A DNA stretch of 13,616 nt from Bdellovibrionales bacterium RBG_16_40_8 (GTDB lineage Bacteria; Bdellovibrionota; Bdellovibrionia; Bdellovibrionales; UBA1609). The translations under genes were made by a program, and so were the position numbers. The notes beneath the pieces are model-generated. The model saw only the letters and a list, made by a program, of their open reading frames with translations. It was not told the DNA's origin and did not search any database. Below, in pieces: positions 4,692-12,665 of the stretch. Location: positions 3,170 to 16,785 of the forward strand of contig MEPT01000124.1 in NCBI GenBank assembly GCA_001769925.1, read 5' to 3'. Each line of letters opens with the position of its first letter. Positions within the stretch are counted from its first letter, which is position 1.

Positions 4692-7415
4692 CTAAATTTT
4701 TTGAAAAAAATCATTTACTTTTTCTCTGGCCTGCTTAATTTTTGACAAATCCTTAACCGCGCCTTGCGCGAAATCTGGCCGCCCCCCGCCTTTACCACCT
4801 AAAATCGCCGCAACAGCTGCTAAAATTTTACCGGCGTTTAGCGGGCCGACTAAATTTTTTGTCAAACTTACGATAATTGGATTAGATTCTTCGCCTCTTG
4901 CAATTGCCACCACAATGCCTGATTTAATTTTATCACGTAAGCGATCACAAGTTTGACTTAGCAACTCGCGATCGCTTATCTCTAAATCAGCAAATACATA
5001 AACGCCTTCAATATTATCTATTAAAAATTTTTCAGAATTTTGCACTAGATTATCAATATCAATTTTTGTGGCTCGAAGAGATTGAATTTCTTTTTCTAAT
5101 AATTTTTTTTCTTCTTTGGCGCGCTCAATCCAAACCGCAACGCGTGACTCAGAATTAAGGTATTGTTGCCAATTTTCTTGTAGTCCACAAGCCACACGCG
5201 CTTCAGAATTTTCACGAGTGTTTTTCTCTAAGTACCGCGCCGCGAGCTCTCCGGTAATGGCTTCAATTCGCCGTACCCCAGAAGAAACTCCGCCCTCACT
5301 AACAATTTTAAAAAATCTAATTTGCGCTGTGTTTTTAGTGTGCGTGCCCCCACAAAGTTCAGTTGAAAAATTACCCATTCGCAGAACACGAACGTTATCG
5401 CCATATTTTTCGCCAAAAAGCGCTAGTGCGCCGGCATCTATGGCTTCTTTTGGTGACATAATTTTAGTTTCAATTTCATTGCCTGCTGCGACCTCAACGT
5501 TTACTAAGCCCTCGATAGCTTCTACTTCTAAAAAAGATAATGGCCTGTTGTGAGTGAAATCAAAGCGCAATCGCTCTGCAGACACCAAAGAACCCGCTTG
5601 AGTAACATGCGCCCCTAGTACTTTACGTAAAGCCGAATGAAGCAAATGCGTCGCGGAGTGATTATTCGCTGTGCTTGCGCGCTTAAGCGAATCTACCTTT
5701 AAATGGGCCAGCTCATCGACACTTAGCTCACCGTCTACTACTTTTACGTGATGAATATGAATATCGTTTAGCTTTGTGCAGTCTAAAACTTCTGCCTGAC
5801 CTGACGCCGAAGTGATTTGCCCAACATCGCCAACTTGCCCGCCACTTTCTGCATAAAAACAAGTTTTATTTAAAGCTATAATACCAGTTTGTTCTCGCTT
5901 TAAACTTCTAACAACTTGCTGACCATCTGACAGAAATACAATTTGCCCTTGATCAGAAACCACCCCTTCATATCCGCTAAACTCTGTCGATCCAGCCGAT
6001 TTTTGTAAAATCTGTGTTTCTTTAATTAAATGGGCTTCGCTGGCCGAAAGCCCCTTGCCTTTCCATGAGGAACGGGCAATTTCGCGAGCGGCTTCTATTT
6101 GGTTTTCAAAAGTTGCCTCATCGATTTCATACCCGCGTTCTCGCGCAATAACACGAGTCAAATCTGCCGGAAAGCCAAAAGTGTCATACAGTTTAAAGAC
6201 AAATTTACCATCAACAACTTTTTTAGCGCTTTTATACATTTCAGAGAATTCTATCTGTAAAATTTGTAATCCCTGATCAAGAGTAGAAAAAAAGCGCTTT
6301 TCTTCGTCACGAGCCGTGGCTAATATATGCTCTCGCTGCAACTCAAGTTCGGGGTAAGCCGGCCCCATCTCTTCGATAACTTTCTCGACAACATATGGCA
6401 AAATACTTTTTTCAGGCGATAAATTTCTACCATAACGAATCGCCCGACGCATTATTCGGCGAAGAACATAACCACGGCCTTCGTTTGATGGCAATACCCC
6501 ATCGCCAATAAGAAATGCTGTGGCACGACCGTGGTCGGCAAGTACACGCATAGCCACGTTTCTCTCATTAAATACTTTTTTTTGCTCACCTTTTATAGCT
6601 TTAAAATCACGAATATATTCAACTCCAGCGATTTTTTCTACCGTTTGAATAAGCGGCTGAAAAAGATCTGTGTCATAATTTGATATTTGCCCCTGCAAAA
6701 CTGAGGTTGCACGCTCTAGCCCCATGCCGGTGTCTACTGAAGGCTTGGGCAAAGAAACTCTTTTGCCATCTTCGGATTCATTATATTGCATAAATACTAA
6801 ATTCCAAATTTCCATAAAGCGGTCGCCGCTACCGCCCATGACATTTTCTTTCGGATCGCCAGGAACGCTATCACCTAGATCGTAAAAAATTTCAGAACAT
6901 GGCCCACAAGGACCAGAATTACCCATACGCCAAAAATTGTCTTTTTCGCCGAACCGGTAAATACGATCTTTAGGCACACCCTCTTGTTTATGCCAAATGT
7001 CAGCTGCTTCATCGTCTTTTTCGTATACGCTTACATAAAGCCGCTTTTTATCAAGGCCCATTGCTTTAGTAACAAACTCCCAGCCAAAGTGAATAGCCTC
7101 TTTTTTAAAATAATCTCCGAAAGAAAAATTGCCGAGCATTTCAAAAAAGGTATGATGACGTGCCGTAAAGCCCACATTTTCAAGATCATTATGCTTGCCA
7201 CCAGCGCGTACGCATTTTTGTGAACTTGCTGCGCGTGTATAATCGCGTGTTTCAACGCCTAGAAATGTGTTCTTAAACTGATTCATCCCGGCATTAGTGA
7301 AAAGCAGAGTAGGGTCACCATCAGGAATAAGGCGCGAGCTTTTAATGATCTGATGACCATTTCGTTCGAAATACTTTAAAAATTCTTCTCTAATTTCTGT
7401 GGCTTTCTTTGTCAT
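4692..7415 (-). CDS. alaS: alanine--tRNA ligase
   Basis: The 907-residue enzyme charges tRNA-Ala with alanine and clears mischarged Ser/Gly. The class II catalytic core fills roughly residues 1-240, with the motif 1 region near 40-105 (ARHHTFFEMLGNFSFGDYF) and motif 3 VDTGMGLERATSVL at 227-240. The tRNA-recognition region follows to about 460. The editing domain carries the zinc/active-site residues His586 and His590 (HSATH) and Cys688 and His692 (CGGTH). The C-terminal DHHA1 region holds the glycine-rich ILGGKGGGRPDFAQGG-like stretch at 871-886. Length is slightly above the usual 870-880, and all key motifs are intact. The start overlaps the pilT stop as ATGA, so translation is probably coupled to pilT. 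An aminoacyl-tRNA synthetase driven from a pilus-motor promoter is a notable arrangement. Confidence 0.98.
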   Translation of the reverse strand: MTKKATEIREEFLKYFERNGHQIIKSSRLIPDGDPTLLFTNAGMNQFKNTFLGVETRDYTRAASSQKCVRAGGKHNDLENVGFTARHHTFFEMLGNFSFGDYFKKEAIHFGWEFVTKAMGLDKKRLYVSVYEKDDEAADIWHKQEGVPKDRIYRFGEKDNFWRMGNSGPCGPCSEIFYDLGDSVPGDPKENVMGGSGDRFMEIWNLVFMQYNESEDGKRVSLPKPSVDTGMGLERATSVLQGQISNYDTDLFQPLIQTVEKIAGVEYIRDFKAIKGEQKKVFNERNVAMRVLADHGRATAFLIGDGVLPSNEGRGYVLRRIMRRAIRYGRNLSPEKSILPYVVEKVIEEMGPAYPELELQREHILATARDEEKRFFSTLDQGLQILQIEFSEMYKSAKKVVDGKFVFKLYDTFGFPADLTRVIARERGYEIDEATFENQIEAAREIARSSWKGKGLSASEAHLIKETQILQKSAGSTEFSGYEGVVSDQGQIVFLSDGQQVVRSLKREQTGIIALNKTCFYAESGGQVGDVGQITSASGQAEVLDCTKLNDIHIHHVKVVDGELSVDELAHLKVDSLKRASTANNHSATHLLHSALRKVLGAHVTQAGSLVSAERLRFDFTHNRPLSFLEVEAIEGLVNVEVAAGNEIETKIMSPKEAIDAGALALFGEKYGDNVRVLRMGNFSTELCGGTHTKNTAQIRFFKIVSEGGVSSGVRRIEAITGELAARYLEKNTRENSEARVACGLQENWQQYLNSESRVAVWIERAKEEKKLLEKEIQSLRATKIDIDNLVQNSEKFLIDNIEGVYVFADLEISDRELLSQTCDRLRDKIKSGIVVAIARGEESNPIIVSLTKNLVGPLNAGKILAAVAAILGGKGGGRPDFAQGAVKDLSKIKQAREKVNDFFQKI

Positions 7416-8659
7416 TTTTTAAACTTCTTGAAGAAGCTTACCTTTTCATCTGCGATTGGATTTTTTTCAAGGCTTTTTCTTGTTGTTACCGCAGTTTCTA
7501 CATCCATAATGTCTAAATTTTGCCAACTATCTTCATCGCGATTACTGGCTACCTTTGCTTGGGGCCATTTTTTACCATCAAGCTGTGAAATTCCGCTGTA
7601 GCGTGTTGCAAAATTTTCTGGAGATATTGAACTTTTTAACGCCTCTTCATATGTAATGACACCTTGAGAAATAAGATCCATTAGGCTTTGATCAAACGTA
7701 CGCATACCCCAGGGTGTTTGGCTATCTTCGATCACTTTACGAATATCACCAGTTCGTTTGGGATCAGCTATTAACTCAGCTACACGTTTATTATTGATTA
7801 AAATTTCTAGTACTGGAACATACCCTGATTGATCTTTTCTGGTGCAAAGCTGCTGACAAACAATAGCACTCAATACTGAAGCCATTTGCAGCCTTATCTG
7901 CGCTTGCTGATGCGCCTCAAAAGCCGCTAGCACTCGGTTAATTGTCTCTTGCGTATCAAGAGTGTGAAGCGTTGAAAAAACTAAGTGCCCGGTTTCGGCA
8001 GCTAGAAGTGCTATTTCAATAGTTTCTCGATCGCGCATTTCACCAATAAGAATCACATCCGGATCTTGGCGAAGTGCCGAACGTAGACTTTGCGCAAAAC
8101 TGCTGGTATCTGTACCCAGCTCCCTTTGCGTAATAATAGATTTTTTATCTTTTATAATAAACTCTGTTGGATCTTCTATCATTAAAATGTGTTTACTTTG
8201 ATTTCGGTTTATATGATCAATCATTGCTGCCAAAGTGGTAGATTTACCTGAACCGGTAGCTCCAGTGACCAGAACTAAGCCTCGCTCATTATTGGTAATT
8301 TTCTTAATAATTTCAGGCAAACTTAATTCATCTATAGTCTTAACCTCGTCTGGGATATAGCGAATGACCATGCGCACAGTGCCACTTTGTTTAAATATAT
8401 TAACTCGAAATCGCCCAACGCCAGACAGTCCATAAGTCAAATCGACATCTTTTTTATCCTCTAACGATTGCCTCTGGCTTGAGTCCATAATATTTTTAGC
8501 CATAATTTCAATTTCTTGGCCTGACAAAGAACGTATATTACCAGTTAGAATACGAAGTGCGCCATGCCTACGAATAATAGGCGCAATGCCAGCTTTGAGA
8601 TGTACATCACTTGCCCCTTTTTGCACCATAAGTCGCAAAATTTCATCAAGAGTAACCAT
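7412..8659 (-). CDS. pilT: PilT/PilU-type pilus retraction ATPase
   Basis: The 415-residue product is a hexameric secretion-type ATPase that pulls in type IV pili from the cytoplasmic side. The N-terminal PAS-like domain begins with the family hallmark GASDVHLKAG (15-24). Then come Walker A GATGSGKST (133-141), the Asp box IEDPTEF (161-167), Walker B DVILIGEMRD (201-210) and the His box HLVFSTLHTLDT (225-236). The canonical PilT C-terminal AIRNLIRE motif is replaced by DIRKVIED (305-312), and GMRTFDQSLMDL (318-329) is closer to PilU. A tail of about 65 residues after 350 ends in a basic FFKKFKK. The ATG at 8659 is preferred because families start just before this point. A candidate promoter lies upstream of it, inside the longer frame that begins at 8743. 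GGGGAG precedes the start but only 2 bases away, so the start is likely rather than certain. Confidence 0.92.
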   Translation of the reverse strand: MVTLDEILRLMVQKGASDVHLKAGIAPIIRRHGALRILTGNIRSLSGQEIEIMAKNIMDSSQRQSLEDKKDVDLTYGLSGVGRFRVNIFKQSGTVRMVIRYIPDEVKTIDELSLPEIIKKITNNERGLVLVTGATGSGKSTTLAAMIDHINRNQSKHILMIEDPTEFIIKDKKSIITQRELGTDTSSFAQSLRSALRQDPDVILIGEMRDRETIEIALLAAETGHLVFSTLHTLDTQETINRVLAAFEAHQQAQIRLQMASVLSAIVCQQLCTRKDQSGYVPVLEILINNKRVAELIADPKRTGDIRKVIEDSQTPWGMRTFDQSLMDLISQGVITYEEALKSSISPENFATRYSGISQLDGKKWPQAKVASNRDEDSWQNLDIMDVETAVTTRKSLEKNPIADEKVSFFKKFKK

Positions 8660-8711
8660 ATCTCCCCAATTCTTTCTTAAACAACGCAGCGAATTCTCAT
8701 CGGAAAAAATA

Positions 8712-8739
8712 ATTAAATTGTGGAGAAAATCGCAATCAA
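8712..8739 (-). promoter_or_regulatory. candidate sigma-70-type promoter for pilT-alaS
   Basis: On the - strand TTGATT (8739-8734) and TTTAAT (8717-8712) are separated by 16 bases, matching 4/6 and 5/6 of the -35 and -10 consensus. The predicted start would give a leader of roughly 45 bases before the pilT ATG at 8659. In the divergent direction, TTGTGG (8718-8723) and CATACT (8741-8746), 17 bases apart, could serve pgpA but match only 3/6 and 4/6. The two would overlap, so the genes may compete for polymerase. Confidence 0.35.
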
Positions 8740-8777
8740 ACATACTAGACTCTACTAGGCTAAGAGTAGGAGTTTAT

Positions 8778-9266
8778 GTGAATAGTCGACGCACGATAGA
8801 AATTTTGGCGACTTTTTTTTACCTTGGTCGGGCTCCGCTTATGCCTGGAACAGTCGGAACAATCGGGGCAATTCCTCTAGTTGTGCTTTTTAGCCTAGCC
8901 GGAGTTTATGGTTATATAGGACTTACATTTATTTTTACTCTTTGGTCTATACGTGTAGCCGATCAGTATGAACAGATTGTGCAAGACCACGATACCAAAG
9001 AGGTCGTTATTGATGAGGTGGCCGGTTACCTTATTGCAATGTTTTGGTTGCCACACACCTGGCAAGCTTTTCTGGCAAGCTTTATTTTATTTCGCACATT
9101 AGATATTCTAAAGCCCTATCCGATAAGCGCCTTAGATGCGCGAGCACAAGGGGGCTTCGGCACGGTAGTTGATGATATAGTTGCAGGAGTAATTGCAAAC
9201 ATAGCGCTGCAGTTTGTTTACACACAAACCAATTGGCTCGGCATGAAATATGTATTTGGCAGCTAA
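8778..9266 (+). CDS. pgpA: phosphatidylglycerophosphatase A
   Basis: This membrane enzyme removes phosphate from phosphatidylglycerophosphate to give phosphatidylglycerol. The 162-residue product has the family signatures GTVGT (24-28), IDEVAGYLIAMFWLP (78-92), FRTLDILKPYP (105-115) and VDDIVAGVIAN (131-141). The acidic residues in IDE and DD are the expected metal ligands. Hydrophobic segments near 30-60, 80-92, 97-110 and 131-148 fit its inner-membrane location. The GTG at 8778 is chosen: AGGAG at 8768-8772 is spaced 5 bases from it, and the product then has the normal length. The frame continues open upstream to 8586, but that part lies opposite pilT and does not look like PgpA. The stop is 2 bases before pncC. 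Confidence 0.93.
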   Translation: MNSRRTIEILATFFYLGRAPLMPGTVGTIGAIPLVVLFSLAGVYGYIGLTFIFTLWSIRVADQYEQIVQDHDTKEVVIDEVAGYLIAMFWLPHTWQAFLASFILFRTLDILKPYPISALDARAQGGFGTVVDDIVAGVIANIALQFVYTQTNWLGMKYVFGS

Positions 9267-9268
9267 AC

Positions 9269-9754
9269 ATGTCTAATCTAGCAAGCAAAGTAAATAAACT
9301 TAAGGAGCGATTTGAAATTCGTGGGCTTACACTTTCTTGCGCTGAAAGCTGCACTGGCGGCCTGCTATCAGCAACTATATCGTCGCAACCAGGTATTTCT
9401 AGTTTTTTTCTTGGCGCTATAGTTAGTTACCATCGCTCATTCAAAAACAAAATTTTACAGGTGCCACTGTCATTACTAGATGTTGTCGGAGAGGTTAGCC
9501 TACCCGTAGCCACTAAAATGGCACAAGGGGCACGCGCCGTTACAGGCAGCAACTGGGCAGTAGCTATAACAGGAGTGGCTGGCCCAACCGGAGGAACTTT
9601 AGATAAGCCCGTGGGACTAGTATGTTTTGCTATTGCCGGACCTGGATTTTCTATAAGTGAAATTAAAAAATTTGATAAAAATCTTATGCGTGAAGAAATT
9701 CAGCGCCTAAGTGTAGAATACGCTTTAGATTTACTGCTTAAATGTACCATGTAA
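9269..9754 (+). CDS. pncC: nicotinamide-nucleotide amidase (stand-alone CinA C-terminal domain)
   Basis: PncC hydrolyses nicotinamide mononucleotide to nicotinate mononucleotide plus ammonia, feeding NAD recycling. The 161-residue protein is only the C-terminal CinA domain; the N-terminal COG1058 part found in full CinA is absent, which is common. Signatures are AESCTGGLLSA (25-35), with the Ser and Thr in the active-site loop, SYHRSFKN (53-60), and TGVAGPTGGT-DKPVGLV (101-118). The ATG at 9269 lies 2 bases after the pgpA stop and no strong ribosome site precedes it, so translation is probably coupled to pgpA. An in-frame upstream ATG at 9233 would overlap pgpA and add a non-family extension. 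The gene ends 35 bases from the convergent divIVA stop. Confidence 0.92.
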   Translation: MSNLASKVNKLKERFEIRGLTLSCAESCTGGLLSATISSQPGISSFFLGAIVSYHRSFKNKILQVPLSLLDVVGEVSLPVATKMAQGARAVTGSNWAVAITGVAGPTGGTLDKPVGLVCFAIAGPGFSISEIKKFDKNLMREEIQRLSVEYALDLLLKCTM

Positions 9755-9789
9755 TCAGTATTTTCGCTTGAAATAACGCATCTTGATTA

Positions 9790-10410
9790 TTACAAGAACG
9801 AATCAGTATCGCGGGCAGAACGCATTGAATTTTTGAGTGCATCTGCAACGTTAGATTTAATGGTGTCAGTATCACGTTTCTTTGCGTTTTGTGAATCACG
9901 CACGCCTACATCTTCAGCTGTTAATTGAATTGAGGCCGATAGCGAAAGATCTGGATCAGGCATTACCTTGTGCCCTTGTTCAATCATAGTAAGCTGCGAC
10001 TGCGCCAGTGCTCGTAAATTATTTTCGTACTGCATGCGAATGCGCTTAAGATCAGACACTTCTTGAAAAATCTTTTTTAGAGAATCGCGAGCATCTCGCA
10101 CAATCATTTCAGACTGCTGTTTAGCATCATTTAATATCAAACGGGCCTCACGCTCGGCATCTTGCTGAATCCTATCTGACATTTTTGTTGCTGTGGTAAT
10201 CGTGTTTTTCAGTAGCTCATCGCGCTCTCTATATTCTAAAATTGCCAATTCTTTTTCGCGCATGGCCTCACGCAGATTATTGCGGTCACGAATAAGTGAT
10301 TCCATTTCTTCTGCTAAAACTCGAAGAAATTCTACTACTTCTACCTGATCAAGACCCATCATCCGCCTTGTGAATGTCTTATGTGCTATGTCAATTGGCG
10401 CTATTTTCAT
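9790..10410 (-). CDS. divIVA: DivIVA-family coiled-coil protein
   Basis: The 206-residue cytoplasmic protein opens with the DivIVA lipid-binding signature: MKIAPIDIAHKTFTRRMMG (1-19) followed by LDQVEVVEFL (20-29). The exposed Phe/Arg group at 13-16 should touch curved membrane. Residues 30-145 form a nearly continuous coiled coil rich in Glu, Arg and Leu. The tail (150-206) is polar and probably disordered. DivIVA proteins mark negatively curved membrane at poles and septa and recruit partners. In Bdellovibrio a DivIVA homologue has been linked to progeny cell shape. The ATG at 10410 is chosen for GAGGAG spaced 5 bases upstream; an in-frame ATG at 10443 adds 11 residues ahead of the signature. 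A 93-base gap separates it from proC. In it, TTAAAA and TATATG, 17 bases apart on the - strand, could be a weak internal promoter. Confidence 0.88.
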   Translation of the reverse strand: MKIAPIDIAHKTFTRRMMGLDQVEVVEFLRVLAEEMESLIRDRNNLREAMREKELAILEYRERDELLKNTITTATKMSDRIQQDAEREARLILNDAKQQSEMIVRDARDSLKKIFQEVSDLKRIRMQYENNLRALAQSQLTMIEQGHKVMPDPDLSLSASIQLTAEDVGVRDSQNAKKRDTDTIKSNVADALKNSMRSARDTDSFL

Positions 10411-10503
10411 GAAAACTCCTCGTTCGTGTCGTTTTGCCGACAAAAATCAGATTCAGTTAAGTTGCATATAGGTTAAAGAAAACTACATTTTAACGCAATC
10501 TGT

Positions 10504-11355
10504 TTAATCGATTTTAATCCAGGTTTGACCCAATTCTTTGTCGCGCATGGCGGCCTTCTCAAAACTAATTCGCAAAGCTCGCTCAATTTCGAGTTCGCGA
10601 ATAGACTCAAGACCCGCCGCGGTAACGCCTTTAAGAGATGTTACCTTTCGCAAGAGCTCTTCAAAAGATACTTGTGGTGCTGCTTCTGCCATCGCTGCCG
10701 CCCCAGCAAACACCTTAGTAGTAACTTGTTTTGCAATATTAGCTGAAATTCCCCTCTCGCCCAGCCACTCTTGCCAATACATCATCAACTCATAGACAAA
10801 ACCAATGCCGCTACTTGATGCAACAACCATGGCTTCCATCATTTCGCCATCCTCAACAGCAACTACAAACCCCATTGTCGAAAGCAAATCTTCAATCCAT
10901 TTAAGATGGTGAGTTGCCCCAGCTGAAGAAGAATAGGCAATTACACTTAGTTTTATTTTGGCAGCAGTATTCGGTAATACTCGTAAAATTTTTTTTGCGT
11001 TCGGAATTAGTTTCTCTAAAGATGCAAGCGGTATACCCGCGGCCAAAGAAATCACTACATGATCTTCGTGAAACGACGAGGCTATAGGCTCTATGGCCTG
11101 GTAAAGATCTTGTGGCTTTACCCCTATTATAACAACATTAGACTCATCAATTAATTGTTCGTTGGTATTAACTGATCGCACTTGAAATTCGTTAGCTACC
11201 TTCTTTAATTTTCGCTCCGAGCGATTTGCAATGATAATATTTTCTCTAGGTACTATACCCGAGTCGATAAAGGCACTAAGCACCGCCTGCCCCATATTGC
11301 CCACGCCCATTATACCTATTTTCTGTGTTCTAATAACATCATGAGTTGTCATCAT
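10504..11355 (-). CDS. proC: pyrroline-5-carboxylate reductase-like protein with altered motifs
   Basis: ProC reduces 1-pyrroline-5-carboxylate to proline with NAD(P)H. The 283-residue product has the N-terminal Rossmann motif GVGNMGQAVL (17-26), IIGVKPQDL (76-84), ISLAAGIP (102-109) and RVLPNTAA (125-132), so the family is clear. Several normally strict positions differ. The MPNTP site reads LPNTA. The GSGPAY stretch is replaced by SSSGIGFVY (180-188). The substrate-loop SPGGTT reads SLKGVTAAG (240-248), though its Thr remains. It may be a divergent ProC or a paralogue with a changed substrate. Either of two adjacent ATGs (11355 or 11352) may be used; TAGGC lies 5-9 bases upstream of the first. 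It follows yggS by 17 bases, the usual yggS-proC pairing. Confidence 0.85.
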   Translation of the reverse strand: MMTTHDVIRTQKIGIMGVGNMGQAVLSAFIDSGIVPRENIIIANRSERKLKKVANEFQVRSVNTNEQLIDESNVVIIGVKPQDLYQAIEPIASSFHEDHVVISLAAGIPLASLEKLIPNAKKILRVLPNTAAKIKLSVIAYSSSAGATHHLKWIEDLLSTMGFVVAVEDGEMMEAMVVASSSGIGFVYELMMYWQEWLGERGISANIAKQVTTKVFAGAAAMAEAAPQVSFEELLRKVTSLKGVTAAGLESIRELEIERALRISFEKAAMRDKELGQTWIKID

Positions 11356-11372
11356 ATCTATGCCTACTTTGC

Positions 11373-12056
11373 CTATTTTTTACGCTCTCCAAATAAAATT
11401 GTACCTAAACGAATCAGTGTTGCACCGGCGCGAATAGCCACTGTGAAATCATGACTTGTTCCCATAGATAGTTCAATCAGTGAATGTGGGGAGCTGACTT
11501 CTCGCGCTGACTCATCTCGCAAATTACGAGCACTAGCGTAATAACGCTCTTGCGCAGAAGGCTTCAAGTCTAATGGCGGCATAAACATAAGCCCGCATAA
11601 TTTAATATTTTCAATTTTTTGCATTTGTTCAAGTAATTTAGGCAATTCTTCTGAGTTACAGCCACTTTTTGACTTTTCGCCAGCTATATTGACCTCAATC
11701 AAAATATTTTGTGAAGTTTTCGTGCGCAAAGAAATTTCTTTTAAAATTTTTAGTCTATCTACTGAATGAATTAATGAAAAACAATTAACAATTTTTTTGA
11801 TCTTGTTTGATTGCAGTTGGCCGATAAACTGCCAATCAAGTTTTAGGTCAGTAAGCTTTTCTTTTTTTATTAAATAATCTTGAACGTAATTTTCTGCAAA
11901 ATGGCGTACTCCGGCCGTATATGCTTCGCGAATTTTTTCTGCAGATATCATTTTACTCACAGCCAATAAAGTAATGTCTTGACGTAAGCGACCACTCTCT
12001 TTGGCAGCGCGCTCAATTTGCAAATTAATTTGCTGCAGGTTTTTTTCGATCGACAT
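11373..12056 (-). CDS. yggS: YggS-family PLP-homeostasis protein
   Basis: This 227-residue member of the alanine-racemase-like barrel family (also PROSC/YlmE) binds pyridoxal phosphate and buffers free PLP; no enzymatic activity is firmly known. Signatures are LLAVSKM (30-36) with the PLP lysine Lys35, HFAENYVQD (52-60), WQFIGQLQSNK (75-85), LIEVNIAGEKSKSG (119-132), and LSMGTSHDFTVAIRAGATLIRLGTILFG near the C-terminus, of which the Ser-His-Asp and Arg-x-Gly bind phosphate. Length is normal. The start lies inside the end of maf (32-base overlap) and is preceded by AAAGGTTGG, so it is probably translated in step with maf. It is a standard neighbour of proC. Confidence 0.95.
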   Translation of the reverse strand: MSIEKNLQQINLQIERAAKESGRLRQDITLLAVSKMISAEKIREAYTAGVRHFAENYVQDYLIKKEKLTDLKLDWQFIGQLQSNKIKKIVNCFSLIHSVDRLKILKEISLRTKTSQNILIEVNIAGEKSKSGCNSEELPKLLEQMQKIENIKLCGLMFMPPLDLKPSAQERYYASARNLRDESAREVSSPHSLIELSMGTSHDFTVAIRAGATLIRLGTILFGERKK

Positions 12057-12636
12057 GCCAACCTTTTTCGTACAGAATTTTTTCGAAAAGCTCTAACGGA
12101 AATCCTATTACATTATTCACTGAGCCGTTCACCCTTTTCACAAATTTTTTACCTTCGCTCTGTATTGCATAAGCCCCCGCCTTGTCGAGCGGCTCACCGC
12201 TTGCCACATACTGAACTATTTCGTTTTGTGAAAGCGCGCGAAACTCTACTTCAGTCTGGTCTGCCGCCTCTACCAACTGGTCCGTCTTGAGATTATATAA
12301 GCACAATCCGGTAATAACGCTGTGCGCCCTTCCGGAAAGTACGCTAAGAAATTGCTCGGCTTCGGCCGAGTTTTTTGGTTTTCCGAAGGCTTTTCCTGCA
12401 AGAAAAACCATGGTGTCTGCCGAGAGAAGCAAAATTTCTTGTCCTTTCAATTGGTTATGTTCGCTAAGATAAGATATCGATTTTTCTTTAGCTATTCGCA
12501 TTATTTCTCGCTCGTGATTCATATTTTCTTCAATTGTTTCCGATAGTTTCGATGTGGCAACAGAAAATATAAAACCGGCATCGGATAAAATTTGTCGTCT
12601 TCTTGGTGATTCTGAAACGAGTACAAGCTTGTACAT
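12025..12636 (-). CDS. maf: Maf-family nucleoside triphosphate pyrophosphatase
   Basis: Maf proteins hydrolyse non-canonical or modified nucleoside triphosphates to monophosphates and have been linked to septum control. The 203-residue protein has all expected motifs: SESPRRRQIL (8-17), LSADTMV (71-77) with the metal-binding Asp74, GKP (85-87), LSGRAHSVITG (100-110), DKAGAYAIQ (151-159) and NVIGFPLE (175-182). The start carries GAGGG about 4-8 bases upstream. Only 29 bases separate it from the divergent tadC start, so its promoter must reach into or lie inside tadC's leader and coding DNA. The last residues, after YEKGW, are encoded within the yggS overlap. It is probably the first gene of maf-yggS-proC-divIVA. 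Confidence 0.94.
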   Translation of the reverse strand: MYKLVLVSESPRRRQILSDAGFIFSVATSKLSETIEENMNHEREIMRIAKEKSISYLSEHNQLKGQEILLLSADTMVFLAGKAFGKPKNSAEAEQFLSVLSGRAHSVITGLCLYNLKTDQLVEAADQTEVEFRALSQNEIVQYVASGEPLDKAGAYAIQSEGKKFVKRVNGSVNNVIGFPLELFEKILYEKGWHVDRKKPAAN

Positions 12637-12665
12637 TCGCCCTCGCGGTCTATGGAGTCAATTCA

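Noticed and set aside
5116..5553. 145-codon open frame on the + strand
   Set aside because: It lies fully opposite alaS, whose motifs are intact there, and its product has no recognisable protein features. Other open frames opposite or in other phases of alaS (for example 6984-7223 and 7031-7255) are rejected for the same reason.
8660..8743. Longer pilT start adding 28 residues
   Set aside because: The extra residues are unlike any PilT N-terminus, and the best candidate promoter for the gene lies inside this stretch.
9755..9797. Bidirectional terminator between pncC and divIVA
   Set aside because: TCTTG and CAAGA can form a 5-base-pair stem, but it is GC-poor, overlaps the divIVA stop and has no T-run.
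10427..10442. Hairpin TGTCG/CGACA before divIVA
   Set aside because: A 5-base-pair stem with a 6-base loop and no T-run; too short to call a terminator or a regulatory RNA.
12266..12274. Another CTCTACCAA copy inside maf
   Set aside because: It lies in coding sequence with no tRNA-like context, so it is taken as chance.
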